Source of the DNA: Isosphaeraceae bacterium
Lineage (GTDB): Bacteria > Planctomycetota > Planctomycetia > Isosphaerales > Isosphaeraceae
Assembly: GCA_031291845.1 (NCBI GenBank)
Contig: JARLIH010000406.1
Location: 1 to 64,000 of the forward strand
DNA length: 64,000 bases
Direction: 5' to 3'
Part shown: positions 34,304 to 43,206 of the stretch, one piece after another
Layout of the letters: every line of letters starts with the position of its first letter
Position numbering within the stretch: the stretch's first letter is position 1
Position numbers and translations under genes: made by a program
Notes under the pieces: generated by a model
What the model was told of the DNA's origin: nothing
Seen by the model: the letters and a program-made list of their open reading frames with translations, nothing else
Databases searched by the model: none

Positions 34304-36754
34304 ATGGCCTCGAAGAACAAAAAGAAGTCTGACCGCAGTCCAACCCCTGGAACAGACGGGGCGCGCCAGGAGGTTGAGCGCCTCATGGCCAAGGAGCGGC
34401 TCAAGGACGCGGTCAAGCAGGCCAAGCTCTACCACCGCGACGAGCCATCTCCCGAGAGCCATCGGCTGCTTGAGCGCGCCTACCTGCTCCGGGCCGACGA
34501 GCTCCGGCGTAACGCGATGCCCACGGCGGCTCGAGAGGTTGCCCAACACCTGGTCGACTTCGGCATCACCGACCCCGGCCTGGTCGAGCCGGCTACCAAG
34601 CTCTTCTTGACCGTCGGGATGAGCCGGCGCGCCCAGGAGCTGGCGGAACGAATCGAATCACCCGGCGTGCGCTCGCGGCTCATGCTGGAGGTGGCCGACC
34701 AGGCCGTGCTCCACCCCGAGCTCGCGTTGGAGGCGCCGGCCGACGTACGGGAGGGCGCCGCGGCGGTCCGCCAGGCGCTCGAAGCGCTCCAGGCCGGCGA
34801 CGAATCGCGAGGGTTGGACACGCTGCGGGACGTGTCGCGGAACTCGCCCTTCGCGGACTGGAAGCTCTTCGCACGCGGCCTCGCCGCGCACCACCGGGGC
34901 GACGCTGCCGAGGCCCGCGCGAATTGGGACCGGCTCGACCCCGAACGCACCGCCGCACGAGTCGCACACGCGCTCAGCGCACTTGGCGGGATGGAAGGTG
35001 CCACGGGCGCCATCAACCTTGAGATCCTGGAAAAACAATGTTTCGGCGACCCGATTCTCGAGCCGCTCGGCCAACTGCGCGAGCTCGTGGCCGATGGCCA
35101 GTGGGACGAGGCGCTGCGGCGCATCACGCCGCTACGCCTCCGCTTGCGGCGTATCGACCCCAAGTTGGCCGAGTGGCTGGCACGGGCCCTGTACGACGAG
35201 GTGCTCCGCGACGCGGTCGAGCTCCCCGAATTCGAGGCCATGAGCCTCATCAAGGACTTCATGCGGATCTCGGAGCCGTTGCCGATCGACCCGCACTGGC
35301 ACCGCTTTCAGGCCTTGCTCTGGCAGGGGCCGCACGGGGCGCTCGATGAAGCCGAGGACCTCTGGCGCAAATACGCTGAGGACCTCAAGTCCCTCCCCAT
35401 CCTGCCGCCCGAGGAGCGGACGCTGGCCCAGGCCTTGGTCCTCGCGCACGTCGGCGCCATGTACGTCGACGCGGCCGATGACGCCGACGCGCCCCCGAGC
35501 CCGTTCGCGCGCCCAAGCCCGTTCGCGCCCCCGCCGGCCGACTTTCAGTACGAGCGCGACCGTGCAGTGGCGTGTCTTGAGGAAAGCCTCCGGCTTGCCC
35601 CCGACCGTCGCGAAACGTACCACACGTTGCTTGACGCTTACGAAGGCTGGAATCAGCCCGAAGACGCCATCGCCGTTGGCCATCGCCTGCTGGCGCGGTT
35701 TCCCGACGATGTTGACGCACTCGAATCGTTCACTGCGTACCACCTGGGGCGCGGCGAGCCTGCACAGGCGCTCGACTACATCCAGCGCAGTCGGGCGCTC
35801 AAGCCGCTGGATCCGACGTACGCTCAGGAGGAATGGAGTGCGAGGGCGATCCTCTCACGCCATCTCGGCCTTGCGGGGCGCATCGAGGAGGCGCGGGCCG
35901 AGCTTGATCGGGCCGAACGCGCCTGTCCTGAATGGAGCCGCAAACCCGGCTTCACTGCGCGCCACGTGGCCCTCGAGCTGAAGGCCGGAGAGCCCGAGCG
36001 CGCCCAGGAACGGCTCCACGAACTTCTCGACCGAACCACCGACCCCGCCCCGCTCTGGCTCGCGCTGCTGATCGAGGCGATCCGGCACCAGCTACCCAAA
36101 GCCGAGCGCGACCGGTTCGAAGCGCATTGGCTCACCGCGCTTTCGAAGAAGGTCCGGGGCGAGACCGCCGCTGAGCTCACAGACCTAGTCGGCAACTTCG
36201 TCGCCGAACGGGTCGACTACGCGGGCAAAGACGTCCACGTGAAGCAAGTGCTCGAGTACGTCCGCCGCGCCTCGCGGGTGAAGTACGCCCGGGCCGACGA
36301 CCTGGCGCGGGTGTGCGCTTTCCTTGCCTTGCTACCCCAGGAGCAAGCCCTCTTCAAGAAGATGGCCGTGCGCGGGCTGAAGCTGTTCCCGAAGTCGGCG
36401 ACCTTCTTATCGATGGCCGGAGCGCTCGAGATGGAAAAAGGGCCGTCCCGGGGCAACATCGAGCGTGCCCGCCACCACTTCGAGAAAGCCCTGGAATACG
36501 CGCGGGCGTCTAACAATCCGACGGAGACCGACCTTATACCGGGCATTCAGGAGACCCTCGCGCGGCTCGACGCCATCGGTGAGATGCTGCCGCCCGGCGG
36601 TTTTGGAGGTGCGCCGCGGAGCTTTCAGGCAATGATGGAGGCGCTGGCCGAGCAGCTCGATTTCGAGTCGGACGATTTCGATGATGATGACGACGACATG
36701 CCGCGGACAGCCCTACCCCAGCCGCGATCAGGCCGCAAGAACAAGAAAGGCTAA
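34304..36754 (+). CDS. Large TPR-like repeat protein of an Hsp70 island
   Basis: 816 residues. Starts MASKNKKKSDRSP (basic, disordered), AGGAAGG upstream of ATG 34304. The body is helical, with tetratricopeptide-type repeats from about residue 45 to 760: VERLMAKERLKDAVKQAKLYHRD, ACLEESLRLAPDRRETYHTLLDAYEG, ARHHFEKALEYARASNNPTETD. The C-terminus is highly acidic (FESDDFDDDDDDM) then basic. No signal peptide or TM. It leads a chaperone operon (6 bp from the J-like gene), so it may be a client adaptor or co-chaperone scaffold; the client is unknown. Confidence 0.75.
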   Translation: MASKNKKKSDRSPTPGTDGARQEVERLMAKERLKDAVKQAKLYHRDEPSPESHRLLERAYLLRADELRRNAMPTAAREVAQHLVDFGITDPGLVEPATKLFLTVGMSRRAQELAERIESPGVRSRLMLEVADQAVLHPELALEAPADVREGAAAVRQALEALQAGDESRGLDTLRDVSRNSPFADWKLFARGLAAHHRGDAAEARANWDRLDPERTAARVAHALSALGGMEGATGAINLEILEKQCFGDPILEPLGQLRELVADGQWDEALRRITPLRLRLRRIDPKLAEWLARALYDEVLRDAVELPEFEAMSLIKDFMRISEPLPIDPHWHRFQALLWQGPHGALDEAEDLWRKYAEDLKSLPILPPEERTLAQALVLAHVGAMYVDAADDADAPPSPFARPSPFAPPPADFQYERDRAVACLEESLRLAPDRRETYHTLLDAYEGWNQPEDAIAVGHRLLARFPDDVDALESFTAYHLGRGEPAQALDYIQRSRALKPLDPTYAQEEWSARAILSRHLGLAGRIEEARAELDRAERACPEWSRKPGFTARHVALELKAGEPERAQERLHELLDRTTDPAPLWLALLIEAIRHQLPKAERDRFEAHWLTALSKKVRGETAAELTDLVGNFVAERVDYAGKDVHVKQVLEYVRRASRVKYARADDLARVCAFLALLPQEQALFKKMAVRGLKLFPKSATFLSMAGALEMEKGPSRGNIERARHHFEKALEYARASNNPTETDLIPGIQETLARLDAIGEMLPPGGFGGAPRSFQAMMEALAEQLDFESDDFDDDDDDMPRTALPQPRSGRKNKKG

Positions 36755-36760
36755 CGCAAC

Positions 36761-37054
36761 ATGAGCAACCCTTTCGACGTACTGGGCGTGCCCGCCGACG
36801 CCGGCGAGGTGGAGATCCGCCAGCGCTATCTGGCGTTGGTGCGCGAGTTTCCCCCCGACCGCGCACCTGAGCGGTTCGCCGCCGTACGTGCGGCGTACGA
36901 GGAGGTGCGCGACCCCGCCCGCCGTCTCGAGACCCAGCTCTTTTCCCCGGGCAAGGAAGACTCGCTCGAGGCGATTATGGCCGAGCTGCGCGCCCGCCTT
37001 GCCGCGGCGCGCCCGACCGTCGACACTCTCCTCGCGCTGGCCGACATTCCATGA
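36761..37054 (+). CDS. J-domain-like protein with degenerate HPD motif
   Basis: 97 residues. Helix I/II MSNPFDVLGVPADAGEVEIRQRYLALVREF, then PPDRAPERF and AAVRAAYEEVRDPARR fit the DnaJ J-domain, but the catalytic HPD is PPD: His is replaced by Pro. In canonical J-proteins that His is essential for stimulating Hsp70 ATPase. The C-terminal 35 residues are helical. It overlaps the GrpE-like gene by 4 bp, so it works with the adjacent Hsp70, possibly as a docking rather than an activating partner. Confidence 0.75.
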   Translation: MSNPFDVLGVPADAGEVEIRQRYLALVREFPPDRAPERFAAVRAAYEEVRDPARRLETQLFSPGKEDSLEAIMAELRARLAAARPTVDTLLALADIP

Positions 37055-37854
37055 GCTTCTCCGTACAAGACGAAGCACTCCTGGACCGGTTCCGCCAATG
37101 GCTCCACGAGGCCCGTGCCGGGGACAACACCCCGGCGCCCAGCGCGGTCGATGACCAGGACGTCGGCCTATTTCGCCTGGTCGAGGAGTTCACAGCGCTC
37201 CGGCACGAGGTGAAGCTGCAGACCAAGAGTGCGCGGGGCCTTCAGGAGCAAGCTGAGTCCCTCCTGCCCGCGTTGCGCCAGGCGATCGAGGCCTTCCAGG
37301 CGGTCGAGCCCCGCGAAGCCCAGGCCGCCTGGTCGGCGGGCAAACCACTGGCTGAAGCCTTGGCCGACCTCGATGAGGCTCTCGACCGCGGCCGGGCTGA
37401 GCTCGAGAAGGCGCGGAGACGCGTGGCTGACGACGGTGCCGGTGCCCTCGAGGCGGCCCTCAACGACGCGTTTGGCCGCCGGTCCTGGTTCGGCCGGCGC
37501 AGGGTGCGCGCCTACCACGAGCAAGTCATTGAGGTCGTTCAACGGCTCGGCCCGGGAGCACACGGGCCTCTGTTCGACGCCCTGCGCGAAGGCTATGGCC
37601 TGATCCAGGCCCGCCTCCGCCGCGCGATGAGCGCCGAGCAACTCCAGCGGATCGATACCGTCGGCCGGCCCGTTGACTCCGCACTCATGACGGTCGTCGA
37701 GGTCGTCGATGATCCCGATCAGCCCGCAGGGTACGTGGTCGAGGAATTCCGCCGCGGTTACGTCTGGCGCGGGCGCATGCTACGCTACGCCGAGGTCAGC
37801 GCCTCGCGCGGTGCGCCTGCACAAAATCACGAAATCAACGGCGAATCCAGCTAG
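37051..37854 (+). CDS. GrpE-like nucleotide exchange factor
   Basis: 267 residues, longer than E. coli GrpE (197). A long helical stretch (about residues 45-130, EFTALRHEVKLQTKSARGLQEQAESLLPALRQAI) corresponds to the GrpE dimer coiled coil, followed by a C-terminal beta segment VVEVVDDPDQPAGYVVEEFRRGYVWRGRMLRYAEV, which closely follows the GrpE beta-domain signature that contacts the Hsp70 nucleotide-binding domain. An insert with RSWFGRRRVRAYHEQV lies between. Position before the Hsp70 gene supports the call. Confidence 0.8.
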   Translation: MSFSVQDEALLDRFRQWLHEARAGDNTPAPSAVDDQDVGLFRLVEEFTALRHEVKLQTKSARGLQEQAESLLPALRQAIEAFQAVEPREAQAAWSAGKPLAEALADLDEALDRGRAELEKARRRVADDGAGALEAALNDAFGRRSWFGRRRVRAYHEQVIEVVQRLGPGAHGPLFDALREGYGLIQARLRRAMSAEQLQRIDTVGRPVDSALMTVVEVVDDPDQPAGYVVEEFRRGYVWRGRMLRYAEVSASRGAPAQNHEINGESS

Positions 37855-37896
37855 CGCCGGCTGGAACCTGCGCGACGACCGAATGGAGTGAAACCC

Positions 37897-39687
37897 GTGG
37901 ACATCATTCTCGGCATCGACCTGGGAACGACCAACAGCGAAGTGGCGGTCATTCGCGACGGCCGTCCCGTCGTACTCCCAGATGACAACGGGGATCCGAT
38001 CCTCCCGTCGGTCGTCGGCCTCGACCCCCAGGGAAAGCTCCTGGTCGGCCACGCGGCCCGGAACCAGTTTGTACTCGCCCCAGAGCGTACCGTCCGGTCG
38101 ATCAAGCGGCGGATGGGAGAGGAGACGACCGTCGCCCTCGGTGGGCAGAACTACACGCCCCAGGAAATCTCCGCGATCATCCTCCGCACACTCAAGCAGC
38201 GCGCCGAGAAGGCACTGGGACAACCGGTGCGAAAGGCCGTGATCACCGTGCCCGCCTTCTTCAACGAGGGCCAGCGCGACGCGACCCGCGAGGCGGGGGA
38301 GCTCGCCGGGCTGGAGGTGGTCCGGATCATCAACGAGCCGACCGCGGCCGTTTTGACGTACGACCCGCACCCTGCCGAGATGGAGCGCCTCCTCGTCTAC
38401 GACCTGGGCGGCGGCACGTTCGACGTCTCGGTCGCCCAGGTCGAGGACGGCGTCGTCGAGATCCTTGCCAGCCACGGCGATACCCACCTTGGCGGCGACG
38501 ATTTCGACCAACGCTTGCTCGACTTCGTCTGCGACCGCTTTCTCTCCCAGCATGGCATCGACCTGCGCGACTCGCTCGCCGCCAGGAGCCGCGTCCTGCG
38601 CGCGGTCGAGGACGCAAAGAAGACGCTCTCGTCCGACGCGATCGCCCGCATCGAGGAGGAGTTCATCGCCGAGAAGAAGGGGCTGCCGCTCCACTTGAAC
38701 GTGGAGGTCGAGCGCACCGACTACGAGGAGCTGATCGAGCCCTTGCTGGCGAAGACGCTTACCTGCCTCGACCAGTCGCTGTCGGATGCGCGCCTCCAGG
38801 CCAACCAGATCGACAAGGTCGTGCTGGTCGGGGGAGCAACCCGGACGCCCTTGGTCCACCGGCTGATCCAGGAACGGCTGGGGCGCCCGGTGCACGCCGA
38901 GGTTGAACCCGACCTAGCCGTGGCGATGGGGGCCGCCGTGCAGGCGGGTCTGATCGCCGGCGTGGAAGTCGGCCCGATCCTCGTCGACATCACGCCGCAC
39001 ACCCTCGGCATCTCGGCCCTCGGCGAGCTGCACGGGCTCTCCTCGGTCCACGCGTTCGCCCCGATCATCGAGCGCAACACCCCCCTGCCCGCTACGCGGA
39101 CCGAAATCTTCTCGACGGTCGCCGACGGCCAGGAAGGAGCTGAAATTCGCGTGTTCCAGGGGGAAAACGCCGACACGCGGTACAACACGCTGGTGGGAGA
39201 GTTCGTGATTGAAGGGCTGGCCGACGTGAGCGCGGGGAACCAGATCGTCGTGCGGCTCGACCTCGACCTGAGCGGCATCCTCCACGTCACGGCGACCGAG
39301 CGTCTTACCGGGCTGGCCCGCCGGGTAACGATCGACAACGCCATGGAACGGTTCCGCGCCAAGCAGCGCACCGACGCTGTCGACCGGCTGGAGGCGATCT
39401 TCGAGACCGACGAAGCAGAAGGCGCCGACGAAGAGGAGGCGCCCGCGATCGCCCTTGAGAATCTGGATGGGCTCTCGCCGGCCCAGAGGGAGGCGGCTGG
39501 ACGCGCCTCTGCGCTCATCGCAAAGGCCGAGCGCCTGCTCCAGGCGGGAGCGAACGCCGAAGACGCCGCGGAGCTGTCTGCGCTGCTCACCGACCTGCGC
39601 GCGGCGCTGGAGCGCCGGTCGGAGGACGAGCTCCGCCGGATCGCGACGGAGGTCGAGGACCTCGTGTTCTACCTGGAAGACCGCTGA
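37897..39687 (+). CDS. Hsp70-family chaperone (DnaK-like)
   Basis: 596 residues against 638 for E. coli DnaK. Nucleotide-binding domain: IILGIDLGTTNSEVAV (phosphate 1), PAFFNEGQRDATREAG, INEPTAAVL, DLGGGTFDVSVA (phosphate 2) and VVLVGGATRTPLVHRL (adenosine). A linker-like ILVDITPHTLGIS precedes a shortened substrate-binding domain. GTG 37897 is preferred because GGAG lies 8 bp upstream; GTG 37888 is also in frame. Part of an operon with TPR, J-like and GrpE-like genes, so it is probably a dedicated second Hsp70 system rather than the housekeeping DnaK. Confidence 0.9.
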   Translation: MDIILGIDLGTTNSEVAVIRDGRPVVLPDDNGDPILPSVVGLDPQGKLLVGHAARNQFVLAPERTVRSIKRRMGEETTVALGGQNYTPQEISAIILRTLKQRAEKALGQPVRKAVITVPAFFNEGQRDATREAGELAGLEVVRIINEPTAAVLTYDPHPAEMERLLVYDLGGGTFDVSVAQVEDGVVEILASHGDTHLGGDDFDQRLLDFVCDRFLSQHGIDLRDSLAARSRVLRAVEDAKKTLSSDAIARIEEEFIAEKKGLPLHLNVEVERTDYEELIEPLLAKTLTCLDQSLSDARLQANQIDKVVLVGGATRTPLVHRLIQERLGRPVHAEVEPDLAVAMGAAVQAGLIAGVEVGPILVDITPHTLGISALGELHGLSSVHAFAPIIERNTPLPATRTEIFSTVADGQEGAEIRVFQGENADTRYNTLVGEFVIEGLADVSAGNQIVVRLDLDLSGILHVTATERLTGLARRVTIDNAMERFRAKQRTDAVDRLEAIFETDEAEGADEEEAPAIALENLDGLSPAQREAAGRASALIAKAERLLQAGANAEDAAELSALLTDLRAALERRSEDELRRIATEVEDLVFYLEDR

Positions 39688-39688
39688 A

Positions 39689-40012
39689 ATGGTCGACGAT
39701 CCAAGGCTGAGCGGTACGGTCCGGTGCCCGACGTGCCGGGCCGTGCAGGAGTGGGCCGACACCTGCCGCCGCTGCAAGAGCGACCTGCGCCTCTTGTACG
39801 CCTTCGCCGCGGCCTACGAGCGCAACCGCCACGCCTGCCTGGAGCAGCTGCGGGCCGGCAACGCCTGCGCAGCCTGGGAAGCGGCTGGGCGGTGCTACGC
39901 CGTGCGTCCCGGCATGGAGTCGCGCCGGCTGCTGGCCCTGGCCGCTCTCGCCCGAGGTGATTGGGTAACCGCGGCAGCCTTTGCGCGAGCATCCTCCGCC
40001 GGGGAGCCGTGA
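39689..40012 (+). CDS. Small zinc-ribbon protein of the Hsp70 island
   Basis: 107 residues. Two CxxC pairs near the N-terminus, VRCPTCRAVQEWADTCRRCKSD, should bind one zinc; the rest is helical and Ala/Arg-rich (AAAYERNRHACLEQLRAGNACAAWEAAGRCYAVRPG), resembling a single TPR-like hairpin. ATG 39689 is one base past the Hsp70 stop with GGAAGA upstream, so it is co-translated. Probably an accessory factor of the chaperone; the exact role is unknown. Confidence 0.75.
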   Translation: MVDDPRLSGTVRCPTCRAVQEWADTCRRCKSDLRLLYAFAAAYERNRHACLEQLRAGNACAAWEAAGRCYAVRPGMESRRLLALAALARGDWVTAAAFARASSAGEP

Positions 40013-40352
40013 AGCAGGATGGTCGAGACTGTTCGCCTATTATAACCGGATATGCCCGTGCAGAGCCGGCGAATTGGGTGCCATGCCCACGCTTCGTAGG
40101 CATGCGCCGAGGGCCCGCCGAGCGCATCTCTTCTGCCGTTCCACGGAATCGCGAACCACTCTCGGCGGCGATCGGAGCCGAAAACGCCAAACATGGCGGT
40201 GCTTACCGAGAAGTCTTCGCCGTCCCTTTTGGCTTCAATCCGCTTGTGTCCTAAGCTTCCATGTGCCTGAAGACACGATTGTTCCCAGCCGAGGCGCGTT
40301 GGTGTCGCGTGCGAGTTGATCGACGCGGCGCAAGAGTTCGGACGGAACGGAG
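40013..40352. other. 340-bp intergenic region
   Basis: Between the zinc-ribbon gene and the membrane protein. Slightly AT-richer at about 40030-40060 (TTATAACC). A minus-strand frame at 40235-40373 would encode a short hydrophilic peptide but has no start signals. No hairpin terminator recognised. Confidence 0.4.
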
Positions 40353-41156
40353 ATGAGATTGGGCTCATACATGGCTGGTTTCGCTCTTGTGGTCGGAACC
40401 ACCGGGCTCGCACTCTTCGCGCAGGCCCTGGTCCGCCGGAGGATCAACCCTGATACACTCCGGGCGTGCCACGAGGTCGGCGGCTACCTGCTGTCGGTCG
40501 TCGGGACCCTCTACGCCGTCCTGCTGGGCCTGATCGTGGTCGATGCGATGGCCATCTTCCAGGAGGCCCACCAGACGACCGTGCAGGAGGCGAACGCCCT
40601 GACCGACGTGATCCTGCTCGCCAAGCGGATGCCGGAGGAGCCTCGCGCACGCGTGCTGCAACTGGCGACGCGCTACGCCGACCTCGTCGTCAACCGCGAG
40701 TGGGACACCATGGACCACGGGCGCCACTTGCCGGAAGCCCGGGAAACGGCGATCGAGTTACTCGACGCCGTGGTCGCCTTCGAGCCCAAGACCGAGTCGG
40801 AAAAAACGCTCCACGACGCCCAGGTCGACGCGACGATTCAGCTCTGGAACAGCCGGCGCAACCGGACCGTCCTCGCCGCCCAGACGATCCCGATGCTGAA
40901 ATGGCTCGTCCTCGTGCTCGGGGGCGTGATCACGGTCTTCTTCACCTTCTTCTTCACGGTCGAGAACGGCATGCTCCAGGGCCTGATGACCGCCCTGATT
41001 ACCGTGATCATCGTGCTCAATATTTTTCTCGTGCTGATGTTCGGATATCCGTTCTCGGGCGACCTCAGGGTCGACCCTACGACGTATCGCGCGGCCCACG
41101 AGCTCGCCAACCTTCCCTCGCCGGCGCTGCGCCCAACGGCGACTGCGACTCCGTGA
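40353..41156 (+). CDS. DUF4239-like integral membrane protein
   Basis: 267 residues. TM helices at about residues 7-27 (MAGFALVVGTTGLALFAQAL), 45-65 (YLLSVVGTLYAVLLGLIVVDAM), 185-205 (MLKWLVLVLGGVITVFFTFFF) and 212-235 (LMTALITVIIVLNIFLVLMFGYPF), with a cytoplasmic helical domain between the second and third. The two-plus-two layout with GTLYAVLLGLIVVDA matches DUF4239 (bestrophin-like) proteins. Possibly an ion-channel-like or lipid-associated protein; function unproven. A GGAACGGAG sequence lies directly before ATG 40353, and ATG 40371 is an alternative start. Confidence 0.7.
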   Translation: MRLGSYMAGFALVVGTTGLALFAQALVRRRINPDTLRACHEVGGYLLSVVGTLYAVLLGLIVVDAMAIFQEAHQTTVQEANALTDVILLAKRMPEEPRARVLQLATRYADLVVNREWDTMDHGRHLPEARETAIELLDAVVAFEPKTESEKTLHDAQVDATIQLWNSRRNRTVLAAQTIPMLKWLVLVLGGVITVFFTFFFTVENGMLQGLMTALITVIIVLNIFLVLMFGYPFSGDLRVDPTTYRAAHELANLPSPALRPTATATP

Positions 41157-41267
41157 TTGCGCGACACCTTTCCCGACTGCGGCGCGCCCCGTACGGCGCG
41201 ACCACTCCTGTGGTGGGGCCGGCCCTACAGAAACCGGTCGCGCACGACCGTCACATCAAGGCAACGA

Positions 41268-42206
41268 TCACGCCGCCGCCTGGCCGTCCTGAACCTCGGC
41301 TTCGAGCCGCGCCGTGGCCTCACGCAGGGCCGCGAGAACCTCAGCGTCGCTGGCGGTCTTACGGAACTCGACGGTCACCTTCGCGGCCGAGGTGCGGACC
41401 ACACGTACGGTAGGCCGCTTCGCCTTCGGCCCCCCGCCCTTCGCGCCGCCCCGCGGCGCAGACCGGCGGACGGCCTCGATGGTCTCGGAGCGGGTCAGGC
41501 CCGATTCAACGACGAGCTCGGCCAGGGCCTGCTGGTGGGCGCTGTCGGCCACCTTCGAGATCTCGTAGGCCGTGGCCGGGGCGAGGGTCCCCTGCTCCAC
41601 CTTTTCCTGCACGGGCGCGGGGAGGTCGAGCAATGCCAAAGCCCGGACAACGCTCGGCTGGGGAATACCCAGGGCCTTGGCGAGCTGGTTGCCCGACCAG
41701 CCGTTCTGGTCCATCAAGGTCCGAAACGCGCGGGCCTGCTCGACGGGCTTCAGATCCTCGCGCACGCAGTTCTCGATCAGTTGCAGCGCGAGGAGCTCGC
41801 CCGGCGCGATCGGCCCCTCGTGGATGACGCAGGCGAGAGTCGGCAGACCCGCGAGCGTCGCGGCGCGCCAGCGCCGTTCGCCGCAGACGAGCACGTACAC
41901 CCCCCCGCTCTCGTCCCAGCGCACCCGGATCGGCTGGAGCTGGCCGCGGGTGCGAAGCGACTCGGCCAGGCGTTCCAGCCCTGCCTCGTCAAACTCCTCG
42001 CGCGGTTGATCGGGGTCGGGAATGATCTTCGACACCGGGATCTCGGCCGCGTTCTGGCTCCGCACCAGGCCCTGGAGCCGGGCGGGGACCGAGCGGACCG
42101 CGGGGGCCGATACACCGTGCATAGCGCCCGGCGCCGGGCGGCCGGCGCCCATGCTCTCGTCGATATTGCCCACTGCCTTCCGGCGCAGGTCGTCGAGCTT
42201 GCCCAT
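41268..42206 (-). CDS. parB: ParB-family partition protein
   Basis: 312 residues. N-terminal ParB/Sulfiredoxin-like nuclease/CTPase domain: IPVSKIIPDPDQPREEFDEAGLERLAESLRTRGQLQPIRV and YVLVCGERRWRAATLAGL, then an HTH region NGWSGNQLAKALGIPQPSVVRALALL. ParB loads onto parS and, with ParA, segregates the replicon. The order parA-parB with 1 bp spacing and a nearby rep gene makes this plasmid-type partitioning. The C-terminal quarter (RGGAKGGGPKAKRP) is basic. No parS site could be assigned. Confidence 0.92.
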   Translation of the reverse strand: MGKLDDLRRKAVGNIDESMGAGRPAPGAMHGVSAPAVRSVPARLQGLVRSQNAAEIPVSKIIPDPDQPREEFDEAGLERLAESLRTRGQLQPIRVRWDESGGVYVLVCGERRWRAATLAGLPTLACVIHEGPIAPGELLALQLIENCVREDLKPVEQARAFRTLMDQNGWSGNQLAKALGIPQPSVVRALALLDLPAPVQEKVEQGTLAPATAYEISKVADSAHQQALAELVVESGLTRSETIEAVRRSAPRGGAKGGGPKAKRPTVRVVRTSAAKVTVEFRKTASDAEVLAALREATARLEAEVQDGQAAA

Positions 42207-42207
42207 G

Positions 42208-43023
42208 TCAGGCGGCCTCCGTCCGGGGCGCGTGTGCCTTTGCCTTCAGCCGCGCTTCCAGCTCTTCGGCCAGGGCGCGGATCGCCTTCGCCGCCGCGCT
42301 CTTCGGCTTGTACTGGGCGATCGGCTGGCGGCGGGCTATCGCCTCGACGTAATCGACGGCCTCCGGCACCTTCGCCTCGAACACGTCCGTGCCGTAGAGC
42401 GCCCGCAAGCGCTCCTCATAAAGCTGGTGGATCGTCTTCCGCGGGGCGGCCATCGTGATCAGGTAGCCGAGTAGCGCCAGGTCGGGGTTCGGCCCCCCCT
42501 GCACCAGCGCGACCGACTCCTGCACGTCGACGATCCCCTGCGCTCCGTAGTCCTCGGGCTGAAGCGGCACGATCAGGTGGTCGCTCGCCACCAGCGCGGC
42601 CCACGAGCAAAGGTGGAGGTTCGGCGGGCAGTCGATCAGCACGAGGTCGTACTGGCCGCTCACTTCGGCGAGGAAGGTCCGCAGGCAGGTCTGCACCTCG
42701 AAGTCGGCCTCGAACGGGCGCGGGACGTTGTAGTCGGTCGCGTGCCGAGAGCCGGCGACCAGGTCGATGCCGTCGATGCCGGTCGGCTTGATGACCTGCT
42801 CCGGAAACGGCCGGTCGCCCGCGTAGAGGGCCGCGATCGTCTCGGCCGGGTCGATCCGACGCGCTGCGACCGGGCCCCAGAAGCCTTGCGAGAGCGACGC
42901 CTGCGGGTCGTTGTCGAGGAGGAGCACTTTCCGGCCCAACTGAGCCAGCGTGCCCGCCAGGTGGTGCGTGCAGCTTGTCTTCCCCACGCCCCCCTTCTGA
43001 TTCAGCATCGTCACGACGGCCAC
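42208..43023 (-). CDS. parA: ParA-family partition ATPase
   Basis: 271 residues. Deviant Walker A near the N-terminus, NQKGGVGKTSCTHHLAG (Lys10, Lys15), Walker A' LLLDNDPQASLSQGFWG and Walker B YDLVLIDCPPNLHLCSWAAL. It begins directly with the ATPase domain, without an N-terminal HTH, as in type Ib or chromosomal ParA; some of these still act on plasmids. The upstream 43024-43206 gap contains a GGGTATACCC palindrome that may be its control site. Transcribed with parB. Confidence 0.93.
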   Translation of the reverse strand: MAVVTMLNQKGGVGKTSCTHHLAGTLAQLGRKVLLLDNDPQASLSQGFWGPVAARRIDPAETIAALYAGDRPFPEQVIKPTGIDGIDLVAGSRHATDYNVPRPFEADFEVQTCLRTFLAEVSGQYDLVLIDCPPNLHLCSWAALVASDHLIVPLQPEDYGAQGIVDVQESVALVQGGPNPDLALLGYLITMAAPRKTIHQLYEERLRALYGTDVFEAKVPEAVDYVEAIARRQPIAQYKPKSAAAKAIRALAEELEARLKAKAHAPRTEAA

Positions 43024-43117
43024 GACGGTCCTCCCTCCCTGCGTTTGTGCGTGCGTCCCTCGTTTTCTCTATCGGCGGGGCGCAACGCGGGGGTTGAGGA
43101 ACTCCATGCGCCGAGGT

Positions 43118-43127
43118 GGGTATACCC
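43118..43127. promoter_or_regulatory. GGGTATACCC palindrome upstream of parA
   Basis: A perfect 10-bp palindrome followed by a GTATA-containing partial copy (CGCGTATAGCAC, 43129-43140), in the 183-bp gap between rep and parA. It could be a par promoter/operator or partition site. The canonical parS sequence TGTTTCACGTGAAACA is not present here. Confidence 0.35.
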
Positions 43128-43206
43128 CGCGTATAGCACGGCTGGGCGGCGCGCCGGGCGGTGGTTAGTCGGGCCAACCCTTGCCGCCCGAATTACTAAT
43201 GCAGCC

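Noticed and set aside
40235-40373. Minus-strand 45-residue peptide frame
   Set aside because: Overlaps the start of the DUF4239-like gene, no ribosome-binding site, no motif.
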